A stretch of DNA of 64,000 bases from Acidobacteria bacterium UBA2161. Its GTDB lineage: Bacteria; Acidobacteriota; Vicinamibacteria; Vicinamibacterales; UBA823. The stretch spans positions 172,751 through 236,750 of the forward strand of contig DCWN01000017.1 of NCBI GenBank assembly GCA_002328835.1, written 5' to 3'. A model generated the notes under the pieces. It was not told the origin of the DNA and searched no databases. It was given only the letters and a program-made list of their open reading frames with translations. The position numbers were made by a program, and so were the translations under genes. How positions within the stretch are numbered: position 1 is the stretch's first letter; each line of letters starts with the position of its first letter. Shown piece after piece: positions 53,792-62,176 of the stretch.

Positions 53792-55387
53792 CTATGCCAG
53801 GGGTGCGAGTGCCGGCGCGCCGGCGCGCGCCGCGACCGGCCTGCTGGCCTCGGTCAGGTGGTTGTCACCGTCGCGCGTGTAGAAGCCTCTGACGAACCGC
53901 TCTCGATTCGACCGCTCAGCGATCGTATCGACGAAGAACCAGTCAGCCTGGGCCCGTTCTGGCGTGACGTCGAGGATGAAATAGCCCCGATGCACCTGAT
54001 CGACGAATTTCAGGTGCGGGCTGGCCGCCAGTCGCGCCTCATGCGCGGCGTCGGCTTCCTCGGGTTCATCGGTGAACTGGCTCGGCGACGAGACGGCCGG
54101 CGTCACGTACTCCACCGCGAGCGAACCGCGGCCGGTGGCCGGATCGTAGCCGCGCCACGGATCGCGGGGGACGTCGAGCGCCCACGAGCTGTGGATGTCG
54201 CCGGTAAGGACGACGACGTTGTCGACGGAATTGGTCTCGAGGAAGTCGAAGATCCGGTTCCGGCCGGCCTGGTAACCATCCCACACATCGGAGTTCCGGA
54301 TCGCGTCGTTCGGCGCCTGGGCGCCGAAGAAGACCTGCTGGCCGAGCACACGCCAGCGCGTGCTGTCGCCGACCGACTCCTCCAGTTCAGCGAACAACCA
54401 GGCTTCCTGCGACGCCCCCAGCAGCGACCGTTCGGGATCGTTCACGGCGGCGTCGTCTTCTCTATCGACCTGCTCGTCGCGCCCGGTCAGCCGCGTGTCG
54501 AGCATGACGAGGTCGACGAGGTTGCCGTACCGGAAGCTGCGATAAATCTGGAGTTGGCGTGCCGACCGGTTCTCACGGATCGGCATCCACTCGTAGTAGA
54601 CCCGTACCGACGCCGCCCGGCGCTCAGCCCAACTCCCCTCGCCCTCGCCTGGATCGTGGTTCTCGGCGCCGTCCATCCAGGAATTGTTCGAGCTCTCGTG
54701 GTCGTCCCAGACCGCAATGAGCGGATGCTGCTGGAGCATCGCCTGCGAATCGACATCGGCCTTGTACTGCGCGTGGCGGATCCGGTAATCCTCGAGCGTG
54801 ACCATCTCCTTGTCGGGCAGCGGCGCGCGGCCCAGTGCCGTACCGTCACCGTACTCGCCGTTGCGGTATTCGTACAGGTAGTCACCGAGGTGCAGGACCG
54901 CATCGAGGTCCGCGCGCTCGGCGATGCACCGATAGACGTTGAAGTACCCGAAGGGCAGATTCGAGCACGACACGACCGCGAGGCGCACCCGATCGACGTC
55001 ACCCACCGGCAAGGTCTTCGTTCGGCCGATCGGCGACGACGCGCCCAGCGCCGCGAACTGATAGTAGTAGGCCGTTCCGGGCTTCAGGGCTGAGGGATCG
55101 ACCTTCACGGTGAAGTCGCGGTCGCCGTTGGTGACGATCGAGCCCCTCGCGACGACCGCCTGCATCCCGGCATCGCTGGCAACCCACCAGTTCACCTCGA
55201 CGTCGCCAGCCCCACCCGAGACCCGCGTCCACAGAATCACCCGATCGTCGAGCGGATCCCCGCTGGCCACGCCGTGCGCGAACACCGCGCGCGAGTCCTG
55301 GGTCAGCGCGGACGCCCGGCCGGGCGCCGCCAGTGCGAGCGAGCCGCTCGCGACCGTGCCAAGAAACCGTCGCCTGGAAACCGTCAT
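53792..55387 (-). CDS. PhoD-like alkaline phosphatase/phosphodiesterase, Tat-exported
   Basis: A 531-residue PhoD-family enzyme. It has a twin-arginine signal (SRRRFLG at residues 4-10), a PhoD N-terminal beta domain (VASGDPLDDRVILWTRV), and the metallophosphatase core with LHLGDYLYEY, AVWDDHESSNNSW and LTGDIHSSW, carrying the metal ligands. It hydrolyses phosphate mono- or diesters outside the cytoplasm. It is six bases upstream of the DUF1326 gene in the same direction. Confidence 0.9.
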   Translation of the reverse strand: MTVSRRRFLGTVASGSLALAAPGRASALTQDSRAVFAHGVASGDPLDDRVILWTRVSGGAGDVEVNWWVASDAGMQAVVARGSIVTNGDRDFTVKVDPSALKPGTAYYYQFAALGASSPIGRTKTLPVGDVDRVRLAVVSCSNLPFGYFNVYRCIAERADLDAVLHLGDYLYEYRNGEYGDGTALGRAPLPDKEMVTLEDYRIRHAQYKADVDSQAMLQQHPLIAVWDDHESSNNSWMDGAENHDPGEGEGSWAERRAASVRVYYEWMPIRENRSARQLQIYRSFRYGNLVDLVMLDTRLTGRDEQVDREDDAAVNDPERSLLGASQEAWLFAELEESVGDSTRWRVLGQQVFFGAQAPNDAIRNSDVWDGYQAGRNRIFDFLETNSVDNVVVLTGDIHSSWALDVPRDPWRGYDPATGRGSLAVEYVTPAVSSPSQFTDEPEEADAAHEARLAASPHLKFVDQVHRGYFILDVTPERAQADWFFVDTIAERSNRERFVRGFYTRDGDNHLTEASRPVAARAGAPALAPLA

Positions 55388-55424
55388 GTGTCCCTCCGCA
55401 GGATCGCCCGATGTCGGCGGCGCC

Positions 55425-56294
55425 CTAGAATTCCTCGAGCCGCCTGGCGAGGTAGGTGGTGAAGCCCTCGGCCGGCTGGCCGGTCAGCGTGTTGAAGTCC
55501 TTGCTGACGACGTCCAGGTGCCCTTCGCGAATCGTCCGGTACATCGATAGACGCACCTGGGTCGCCTCGGTCGACACGCCTGACGACCGACACGCTTCGA
55601 CGTAGTCGAGGCCGCTCGCCGGTCGCGGCTTCACCGGCTTGCCCGTCGCCTTCGCCACGGCGCCACACAGCTGTGCCGTCGTCAGGGCCTTCGGGCCGGT
55701 CAGGTTGTAGACCGTCTCTTCGTGGCCACTCGTCGTCATGACGACCGCGGCGGCTCGCGCGATGTCGTCGCGGGTGATGTAGGCGCAGCGTCCATTCCCC
55801 GTCGGGAACGGGATCGTCTTCATCTTCACGATGGTCGGCACCCAGTCGACGATCGGGTCCATGAAGACGCCGTTCCTGAGGACGGTCCAGGCCAGTCCAC
55901 TCATCCTGAGCGCCGACTCGGCATACAGCAAGAACGGTGTGATCTGGAATGGCGATTCGACCGTCGTCGGCACGAAACCGTAGTGCACCAAGTGTCGGAC
56001 GCCGGCGGCAGTGGCCGCGGCGATGGCATTGTCGTACTGGCGGACTCTCAGCGAGGGTGGCGCGGACGTCGGAATGAGCAAGACGCGCTCGCAGCCGGTG
56101 AAGGCCTCTTTCAGAGAGTCCGGATCGTCGTAGTCGGCGGCGCGGACTTCGACGTCCCGGGCCAGCAGGTCGGCGGCCGAGGACGGGGTCCGGACGGCCG
56201 CGACCACCTGCTCGGCTGCCGTACCCCGGGCAAGGATCGCCTCGACGGTCCGGTGGCCCAGCTGCCCGGTCGCACCCAAGATGGCCATCCCCAT
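55425..56294 (-). CDS. NmrA-like NAD(P)-binding reductase (QOR2/SDR atypical)
   Basis: A 289-residue atypical short-chain dehydrogenase. The Rossmann motif AILGATGQLGHRTV is at the N-terminus, with an Arg in VAAVRTP that suggests NADPH, and the family segments RVLLIPTSAP, HLVHYGF and YNLTGPKALTTAQLC. The substrate cannot be predicted; relatives include quinone oxidoreductase 2 and redox sensors. It is divergent from the transporter operon at 56461. Confidence 0.82.
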   Translation of the reverse strand: MGMAILGATGQLGHRTVEAILARGTAAEQVVAAVRTPSSAADLLARDVEVRAADYDDPDSLKEAFTGCERVLLIPTSAPPSLRVRQYDNAIAAATAAGVRHLVHYGFVPTTVESPFQITPFLLYAESALRMSGLAWTVLRNGVFMDPIVDWVPTIVKMKTIPFPTGNGRCAYITRDDIARAAAVVMTTSGHEETVYNLTGPKALTTAQLCGAVAKATGKPVKPRPASGLDYVEACRSSGVSTEATQVRLSMYRTIREGHLDVVSKDFNTLTGQPAEGFTTYLARRLEEF

Positions 56295-56460
56295 GCGAGG
56301 CCTATTCTAGCGCCACCCAGCGACAGCGCGTCGAGGGCCGCGCGCGAGGCGAACTTCTCGCCCACCATCCCCGTCCCCATCTATACTTAGGGGACTTAGG
56401 AGCGCGCCTCGCGCCGGACTCACCTGCTGGCAGCGTCGGCCAGGCCTTCTCGGAGCGTTC
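56295..56460. promoter_or_regulatory. Divergent promoter region with tandem 9-base repeats
   Basis: This is the intergenic region between the reductase gene and the adaptor gene. TATACT at 56382-56387 is a possible -10 box. It overlaps two tandem copies of ACTTAGGGG/ACTTAGGAG (56385-56393 and 56394-56402), which could bind a repressor. MacB-type operons are often controlled by small local regulators, but none is encoded here. Confidence 0.35.
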
Positions 56461-57690
56461 GTGAACGAGCTGAAACAGAATCTGGAATCGCTGCGAATCG
56501 ACCATGACGCGCGCACCGGCCGGCCCGGCTGGTGGTTCTGGGTCAGCCTCGTGCTGATCGTCCTGGCCGCGATCGGCGGCGGTCTCTGGTGGGCCACCGG
56601 GGGCTCGGTCGTGCAGGCCGCGCCGGTCACCACAGCCACCGTGCGCCTGGAGTCGGGTGCCGAAGCCGCAGCCGCCGATGCCGTGCTGAACGCCTCGGGT
56701 TACGTGACCGCCCGGCGGCGGTCCACCGTGTCGTCGAAGATCACCGGCAAGGTCGTCGAGGTGCTGGTCGAGGAAGGGATGCAGGTGCGCGAGGGCCAGG
56801 TGCTGGCGCGGCTCGACGACTCGACGGTGCGGGCCAACCTGGACTACGCGCGTGCCCAGCACGAAGCTTCGCGTCGCCAGGTGACCGAGAGCGAAGTCCG
56901 GTTGAAGGAAGCCGAGTTGACGCTCGATCGACAGCGACAACTCGTCGAGGAAGGCGTCGTCGGCGCCGCCGAATTCGATGCGGCGCAGGCGGAGGTCGAC
57001 TCCCTGCGCGCGCGGATCGACCTGGCACGCGAGCAGGTCGAGGTGGCCGAGAGCCTGGTCGCGATCCGGGAAACCGAACTACGTGACACGGTCATCCGGG
57101 CGCCATTCGATGGAGTCGCCATCTCGAAGGACGCACAGCCTGGGGAGATGGTGTCCCCGGTCTCGGCCGGCGGCGGGTTCACGCGGACCGGGATCTCGAC
57201 GATCGTCGACATGACTTCACTCGAGATCGAGGTGGACGTCAACGAGAGCTACATCAACCGCGTCCGATCCGATCAGACCGTCGAGGCGGTGCTCGACGCC
57301 TACCCCGACTGGCGGATTCCGGCCTCGGTCATCACCACGGTGCCGGCCGCCGACCGGCAGCGGGCAACAGTCCTGGTCAGGATCGCGTTCGACGAACTGG
57401 ACGACCGGTTGCTGCCCGACATGGGCGTCAAGGTGGCGTTCCTCGGAGAAGAGACCCGTCCCGACCCGGAGCGGCCGCGCCTCGTCGCGCCCGCCGCAGC
57501 GGTCAGGACCGAGGGTGAGCAATCGGTCGTCTTCGTGGTCCGCGACGACCGGGTCGAACGCCGGGCCGTGGCGCTCGGCCCGACCGACGGCGACCGCGTG
57601 GAGATCGTGTTCGGCCTGCGCGACGGTGAGCAGATCGTCGTCGAAGGACCCGAGACGCTGACCGACGGCGACCGGGTGGTGCTCCCATGA
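56461..57690 (+). CDS. HlyD/RND-type periplasmic adaptor protein
   Basis: A 409-residue membrane fusion protein. One N-terminal transmembrane helix (residues ~22-45) anchors it. Half-lipoyl motifs (VSSKITGKVVEV and DTVIRAPFDGVAI) flank a coiled-coil hairpin (~125-210), followed by beta-barrel and C-terminal domains. It should link the inner-membrane ABC permeases encoded downstream to the periplasm or to an outer-membrane channel, which is not encoded here. The GTG start is preceded by the promoter region above, and the ATPase gene overlaps its stop (ATGA). Confidence 0.87.
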   Translation: MNELKQNLESLRIDHDARTGRPGWWFWVSLVLIVLAAIGGGLWWATGGSVVQAAPVTTATVRLESGAEAAAADAVLNASGYVTARRRSTVSSKITGKVVEVLVEEGMQVREGQVLARLDDSTVRANLDYARAQHEASRRQVTESEVRLKEAELTLDRQRQLVEEGVVGAAEFDAAQAEVDSLRARIDLAREQVEVAESLVAIRETELRDTVIRAPFDGVAISKDAQPGEMVSPVSAGGGFTRTGISTIVDMTSLEIEVDVNESYINRVRSDQTVEAVLDAYPDWRIPASVITTVPAADRQRATVLVRIAFDELDDRLLPDMGVKVAFLGEETRPDPERPRLVAPAAAVRTEGEQSVVFVVRDDRVERRAVALGPTDGDRVEIVFGLRDGEQIVVEGPETLTDGDRVVLP

Positions 57691-58394
57691 CGGCATCGGA
57701 CAGCGCCGACGGCACACTGGTCGAGGTGCGCGATCTACACAAGGTCTTCCGCCGAGGCAGTGAGCGGATCGATGTCCTGCAAGGCGTCAACCTGGACATT
57801 CCACGCGGCGACTTCCTGGCGCTGATGGGCCCATCGGGCTCGGGCAAGACGACGTTGCTCAATCTGGTGGGCGGCCTCGATACGCCGACCAAGGGATCGG
57901 TCAGCGTGGCGGGCGACCGGATCGACCGGATGGCCGGCGGCAAGCTCGCGCGCTGGCGCGCGCGCCATATCGGCTTCGTCTTCCAGCTCTACAACCTGCT
58001 GCCGGTCCTGACGGCTGCGCGCAACGTCGAGCTGCCGCTGCTGCTCACCAAACTGTCGCGCCGCCAGCGGCGCGACCATGCGGCGGCCGCGCTCGAGGTC
58101 GTCGGCCTGTCCGACCGAGCGCGCCACTACCCCCGACAGCTGTCCGGCGGCCAGGAGCAGCGCGTCGGCATCGCACGTGCGATCGTCACCGATCCGACCG
58201 TCCTGCTGTGCGACGAGCCGACCGGCGACCTCGACCGCAAGGCGGGCGACGAGATCCTCGAATTGCTCTCCGCGTTGAACCGCGACCACAACAAGACGAT
58301 CGTCATGGTGACGCACGACCCGCGCGCGGCCGAACGGACATCGCGGACGTTGCACCTGGAGAAGGGCGTCCTCCTCGAAGGAGAGCCGGCATGA
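57687..58394 (+). CDS. ABC transporter ATP-binding protein (LolD/MacB type)
   Basis: A 235-residue ATPase with Walker A GPSGSGKTTLLNL, Q-loop FVFQLYNLLPVLTA typical of the LolD/MacB group, signature LSGGQEQRVGIA, Walker B VLLCDEPTGDLD and the switch His in MVTHDP. Starts and stops overlap neighbours on both sides (ATGA). It energises the two FtsX-type permeases downstream. Confidence 0.93.
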   Translation: MTASDSADGTLVEVRDLHKVFRRGSERIDVLQGVNLDIPRGDFLALMGPSGSGKTTLLNLVGGLDTPTKGSVSVAGDRIDRMAGGKLARWRARHIGFVFQLYNLLPVLTAARNVELPLLLTKLSRRQRRDHAAAALEVVGLSDRARHYPRQLSGGQEQRVGIARAIVTDPTVLLCDEPTGDLDRKAGDEILELLSALNRDHNKTIVMVTHDPRAAERTSRTLHLEKGVLLEGEPA

Positions 58395-59545
58395 AGTTCC
58401 TGTCACTCATCTGGCGCGGCTTGCTGCGGCGCAAGACGCGGACGGCCTTCACGCTGCTATCGATCGTGGTGGCGTTCGTGCTGTTCGGCATGCTGTCGGT
58501 CATCCGCGTCGCGTTCACGCTCGGTGTGGATGTCATCGGCGCCGATCGATTGACGACGATTCACAACGTCTCGATCATCCAGCTGCTGCCCGAGAGCTAC
58601 CTCGAGCGGATCCGCGCCGTGCCGGGCGTCAGCCGCGCGACGCACGCCACCTGGTTCGGCGGGGTCTACCAGGACCCGGCGAACTTCTTCGCACAGATGG
58701 CGGTGGAGCCGGAGGAGTGGCTGGCGATGTATCCGGAATACGTCGTGACCGACGAGGTGAAGGCCGCGTGGCTCGCCGACCGCACCGGAGCACTCGTCGG
58801 ACGCGGCCTGGCCGAGCGGTTCGACTGGTCGGTCGGCGACCGCGTACCGCTGCAGGGCACGATCTTCCGGCCGCAGGGCGGCGGGGCCTGGGAGTTCAAT
58901 ATCGTCGGGTTCTACGACGGCGCCGAGCGCGGCGTCGACACCTCGCAGTTCTTCTTCCACCGGGATTATCTCGCGGAGGCGTTCGGTGACCGGCCGTTCG
59001 GATTGGTCGGGTGGTACGTGACGCAGATCGACGAGCCCGATCGCGCGCCTCAGATCGCCGAAGCCATTGACGGCCGATTCGCGAACTCGCCGGCCGAAAC
59101 CAAGACCGCGACCGAGAAGGCGTTCGTGCAGGCGTTCGCCAGCCAGATCGGCGACATCGGGTCGATCATGACGGCGATCTCCGTGGCGGTGCTGTTCACG
59201 ATCCTGCTGGTCGCCGGCAACACGATGGCCCAGTCGATCCGCGAGCGGACCAGCGAACTCGCCGTCCTGAAGACCCTGGGTTTCTCGAACACGCGGGTGC
59301 TGATCCTGGTGCTGGCCGAGTCGTGCGCCATCGCGGGCCTGGGCGGCGGACTCGGGCTGGCGCTCGCCTGGGCGATCACCCTGGGCGGCGACCCGACCAA
59401 CGGGATGCTGCCGGCATTCTTTCTGCCCGCCCGCGATCTGGCGCTGGGCGGCCTGCTGGTCGTGGTGCTCGGCCTGGCGACGGGGACGCTCCCCGGGCTG
59501 CAGGCGATGCGCCTGCGGATTGTCGACGCGTTGAGAAAAGTGTAG
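58391..59545 (+). CDS. FtsX-type ABC permease (first of pair)
   Basis: A 384-residue permease with an N-terminal helix (RTAFTLLSIVVAFVLFGML), a MacB-like periplasmic domain (~50-250) and three C-terminal helices, the last ending with GLQAMRLRIVDALRKV. ATG 58391 overlaps the ATPase stop and begins the family N-terminus, so upstream extension is rejected. It probably forms a heterodimer with the next permease. Confidence 0.87.
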   Translation: MKFLSLIWRGLLRRKTRTAFTLLSIVVAFVLFGMLSVIRVAFTLGVDVIGADRLTTIHNVSIIQLLPESYLERIRAVPGVSRATHATWFGGVYQDPANFFAQMAVEPEEWLAMYPEYVVTDEVKAAWLADRTGALVGRGLAERFDWSVGDRVPLQGTIFRPQGGGAWEFNIVGFYDGAERGVDTSQFFFHRDYLAEAFGDRPFGLVGWYVTQIDEPDRAPQIAEAIDGRFANSPAETKTATEKAFVQAFASQIGDIGSIMTAISVAVLFTILLVAGNTMAQSIRERTSELAVLKTLGFSNTRVLILVLAESCAIAGLGGGLGLALAWAITLGGDPTNGMLPAFFLPARDLALGGLLVVVLGLATGTLPGLQAMRLRIVDALRKV

Positions 59546-59557
59546 GACAGTCCTTCG

Positions 59558-60748
59558 ATGCTGAACTGGTTCATTCAGATCGGCGCGGTGACGGCGCTGA
59601 ACCTGCGCAACATGGGCGCGCGGGCCGGGTCGTCGGCCGTCGCCGTCGTAGGGATCACAGGCGTCGTGATCGTCTTCGTCGCCGTCCTGTCGATCGCCGC
59701 CGGGTTCCGCGCCGTCCTGACCGATGCGGGGTCGCCCGAGACCGCGCTCGTGATGCGCGCGGGCAGCGACAGCGAAATGACGAGCGGCCTCTCGCTCGAC
59801 CAGACGCGAATCATCGCGGACGCGCCGGGGGTCCGACGTCAGAACGGCGCGGCGCTGGCATCGGCCGAGCTGTTCGTCATCATCAACATCCCGAAGCGCA
59901 CGACCGGCACCGACGCCAACGTGCCGCTGCGCGGCGTGCAAGAAGCCGCGTTCGGGGTCCGCGAGAACGTCCAGATCGTCGAGGGCCGGACATTCGAATG
60001 GGGCCGGAACGAAATCATCGCAGGCCGCAGCGCTGCGGGCCAGTTCGCCGGCCTGGAGGTCGGCACGGAGATGCGCTGGGGTGACAACACCTGGACGGTG
60101 GTCGGCATCTTCGAGGCCGACGGCACGATCGCCGAGTCCGAGATCTGGTGTGACGCGGGCGTCCTGCAGCCGGCCTATCGGCGCGGAAGCAGTTTTCAGG
60201 CGGTCTACGCTCGACTCGAATCGGAAGAGGCCTTCGACACGTTCAAGGACGCGCTGACGACCGACCCGCGCCTGAACGTCGACGTGATCCGCCAGGACGA
60301 GTACTACGCCGCGCAGTCGAGGATTCTCAACGCGATCATCACGACGATCGGCTTCGGGATCGCGGGCTTGATGGGCATCGGTGCCGTCTTCGGCGCCATC
60401 AACACGATGTACACGGCGGTCGCCGGAAGAACGCGCGAGATCGCCACGCTCCGCGCGCTGGGCTTCAGCCGCGGGCCGGTGTTGATCTCGGTGATGGCCG
60501 AGGCCGCGTTGCTCAGCCTGGCCGGCGGCGCGATCGGTGGCGTGCTCGCCTACGTCGGCTTCAACGGCTACCAGACCGCGACGATGAACTGGCAGACCTT
60601 CAGCCAGGTCGCCTTCGCGTTCGCCGTCACGCCGACACTCCTGGTTCAGGGGATTCTGTGCGCCCTGGTCATGGGTCTGCTCGGCGGCCTGCTGCCCGCC
60701 TTCCGGGCCGCGCGCCTGCCGGTCGTGACCGCACTGCGCGAGCTGTAG
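59558..60748 (+). CDS. FtsX-type ABC permease (second of pair)
   Basis: A 396-residue permease with an N-terminal helix (SSAVAVVGITGVVIVFVAVL), a MacB-like periplasmic domain and three C-terminal helices. The conserved segments REIATLRALGFSRGPVL and FRAARLPVVTALREL are typical. It starts 12 bases after the first permease. Adaptor, ATPase and two distinct permeases resemble YknXYZ/DevBCA-like systems. Confidence 0.88.
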   Translation: MLNWFIQIGAVTALNLRNMGARAGSSAVAVVGITGVVIVFVAVLSIAAGFRAVLTDAGSPETALVMRAGSDSEMTSGLSLDQTRIIADAPGVRRQNGAALASAELFVIINIPKRTTGTDANVPLRGVQEAAFGVRENVQIVEGRTFEWGRNEIIAGRSAAGQFAGLEVGTEMRWGDNTWTVVGIFEADGTIAESEIWCDAGVLQPAYRRGSSFQAVYARLESEEAFDTFKDALTTDPRLNVDVIRQDEYYAAQSRILNAIITTIGFGIAGLMGIGAVFGAINTMYTAVAGRTREIATLRALGFSRGPVLISVMAEAALLSLAGGAIGGVLAYVGFNGYQTATMNWQTFSQVAFAFAVTPTLLVQGILCALVMGLLGGLLPAFRAARLPVVTALREL

Positions 60749-60760
60749 AGGGCTCGGGCG

Positions 60761-62176
60761 ATGCATCCTAGGTGGCTGATCGCGGCGAGCGCGATGGCCC
60801 TGTTCACCCACAGCGGTTGCGCCGCCCCCACCCCGCCCCCGAACATCGTCCTGATCTACGTCGATGACCTCGGATGGCGCGATCTCGGCGTCATGGGCAG
60901 CGAGTACTACGAGACGCCGAACATCGACGCCCTGGCGTCGCAGGGGATCCGCTTCACCCAGGCCTACTCCAACGCGCCGAATTGCGCGCCGGCGCGGGCG
61001 AGTCTCCTGTCCGGCCTGTACCCGCCACGGCACGGGGTGTACACGGTCGGCACGGCCGAACGCGGTGAAGCCGCGAATCGGAGACTGGTGCCGGTCGACA
61101 ACCTGACCGATCTCTCGCTGGCCACGGTGACGCTCGCCGAGGCGCTGGCCGGACGCGGCTACGCGACGGGGCACGTCGGCAAGTGGCACCTGGGCGGCCC
61201 CGGCTTCGAGGCGGCGGCACAGGGCTTCGCCTGGTCCGTGGCCGGCGACGCCTCGGGAGCGCCGCCGAGCTACTTCCATCCCTACGCACGAAACGGGCGG
61301 TCGCTCCCCGACCTCGACGACGGTGACGACGGCGAGTACCTGACCGACCGGCTGACCGACGAGGCGCTCCGATTCCTCGACGGCCACCGTGACGAGCCGT
61401 TCTTCCTCTACCTCTCGCACTACGGCGTGCACACGCCGATTCAAGCCAAGGCAGAGCTCGAGCAGTACTACCGCGACAAGCCACCTGGAACCGGGCATGA
61501 CAACCCGACCTATGCCGCGATGATTCAGAGCGTCGACGAGAGCGTGGGACGACTCCTGCGTCGACTCGATGAACGAGACCTACGTGACGACACGATCGTG
61601 ATCTTCTTCTCCGACAATGGCGGCTTCGGACCCGCGACGTCGATGGCCCCGCTGCGGGGCTCGAAGGGGATGCTGTACGAGGGTGGGATCCGCGTGCCGC
61701 TGAGTGTCCGATGGCCGGGAACCATCCGCGCCGGCACGGTGTCCGACACGCCGGTCATCGGCGTCGACCTCTTTCCGACGCTACTCGCCGCGGCGGGAAT
61801 CGATCCATCCGGCGATCCGCCGCTCGACGGCATCGACCTGACACCGCTGCTGACGGCCACCGGGCCAATCCCCGACCGCCCATTGTTCTGGCACTTCCCC
61901 GCCTATCTCGAGGCCGACGCCAGCGTGCCCGGCCCCTGGCGAACGACGCCGGCCGCCGCCGTCCGGCGTGGCGGGTACAAGCTCGTGACCTTCTTCGAGG
62001 ACGGTCGCAACGAGCTTTACGACCTCACGGCCGACCTGGGAGAGACGCGCGATCTCGCGGACAAGGATCCGGAACGCACCGCACAGCTGCGCGCGCTGCT
62101 GGAGAGTTGGTGGGCGGAGACCGGCGCCTGGATCCCGACCGAACCGAATCCGCTCTACGAAGCCGGATCGCCCTGA
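60761..62176 (+). CDS. Type I sulfatase, exported
   Basis: A 471-residue sulfatase. A signal peptide precedes a Cys20 (HSGC), a poor lipobox match. Metal ligands Asp35-Asp36 lie in IYVDDLGW. The formylglycine site is Cys75 in NCAPARASLLSG, a C-x-P-x-R motif that needs activation by a formylglycine-generating enzyme, not seen in this window. GHVGKWHLGG and FFSDNGGFG are further family motifs. It follows the permease pair by 12 bases and may share their transcript. Its 3' end overlaps the convergent DUF885 gene by 22 bases. Confidence 0.9.
   Translation: MHPRWLIAASAMALFTHSGCAAPTPPPNIVLIYVDDLGWRDLGVMGSEYYETPNIDALASQGIRFTQAYSNAPNCAPARASLLSGLYPPRHGVYTVGTAERGEAANRRLVPVDNLTDLSLATVTLAEALAGRGYATGHVGKWHLGGPGFEAAAQGFAWSVAGDASGAPPSYFHPYARNGRSLPDLDDGDDGEYLTDRLTDEALRFLDGHRDEPFFLYLSHYGVHTPIQAKAELEQYYRDKPPGTGHDNPTYAAMIQSVDESVGRLLRRLDERDLRDDTIVIFFSDNGGFGPATSMAPLRGSKGMLYEGGIRVPLSVRWPGTIRAGTVSDTPVIGVDLFPTLLAAAGIDPSGDPPLDGIDLTPLLTATGPIPDRPLFWHFPAYLEADASVPGPWRTTPAAAVRRGGYKLVTFFEDGRNELYDLTADLGETRDLADKDPERTAQLRALLESWWAETGAWIPTEPNPLYEAGSP

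Noticed and set aside
58457..61498. Very long open frame on the minus strand opposite the transporter operon
   Set aside because: It is antisense to four genes with clear family motifs; its composition (Arg/Asp/Gly-rich, no domains) is what GC-rich codons give on the opposite strand.
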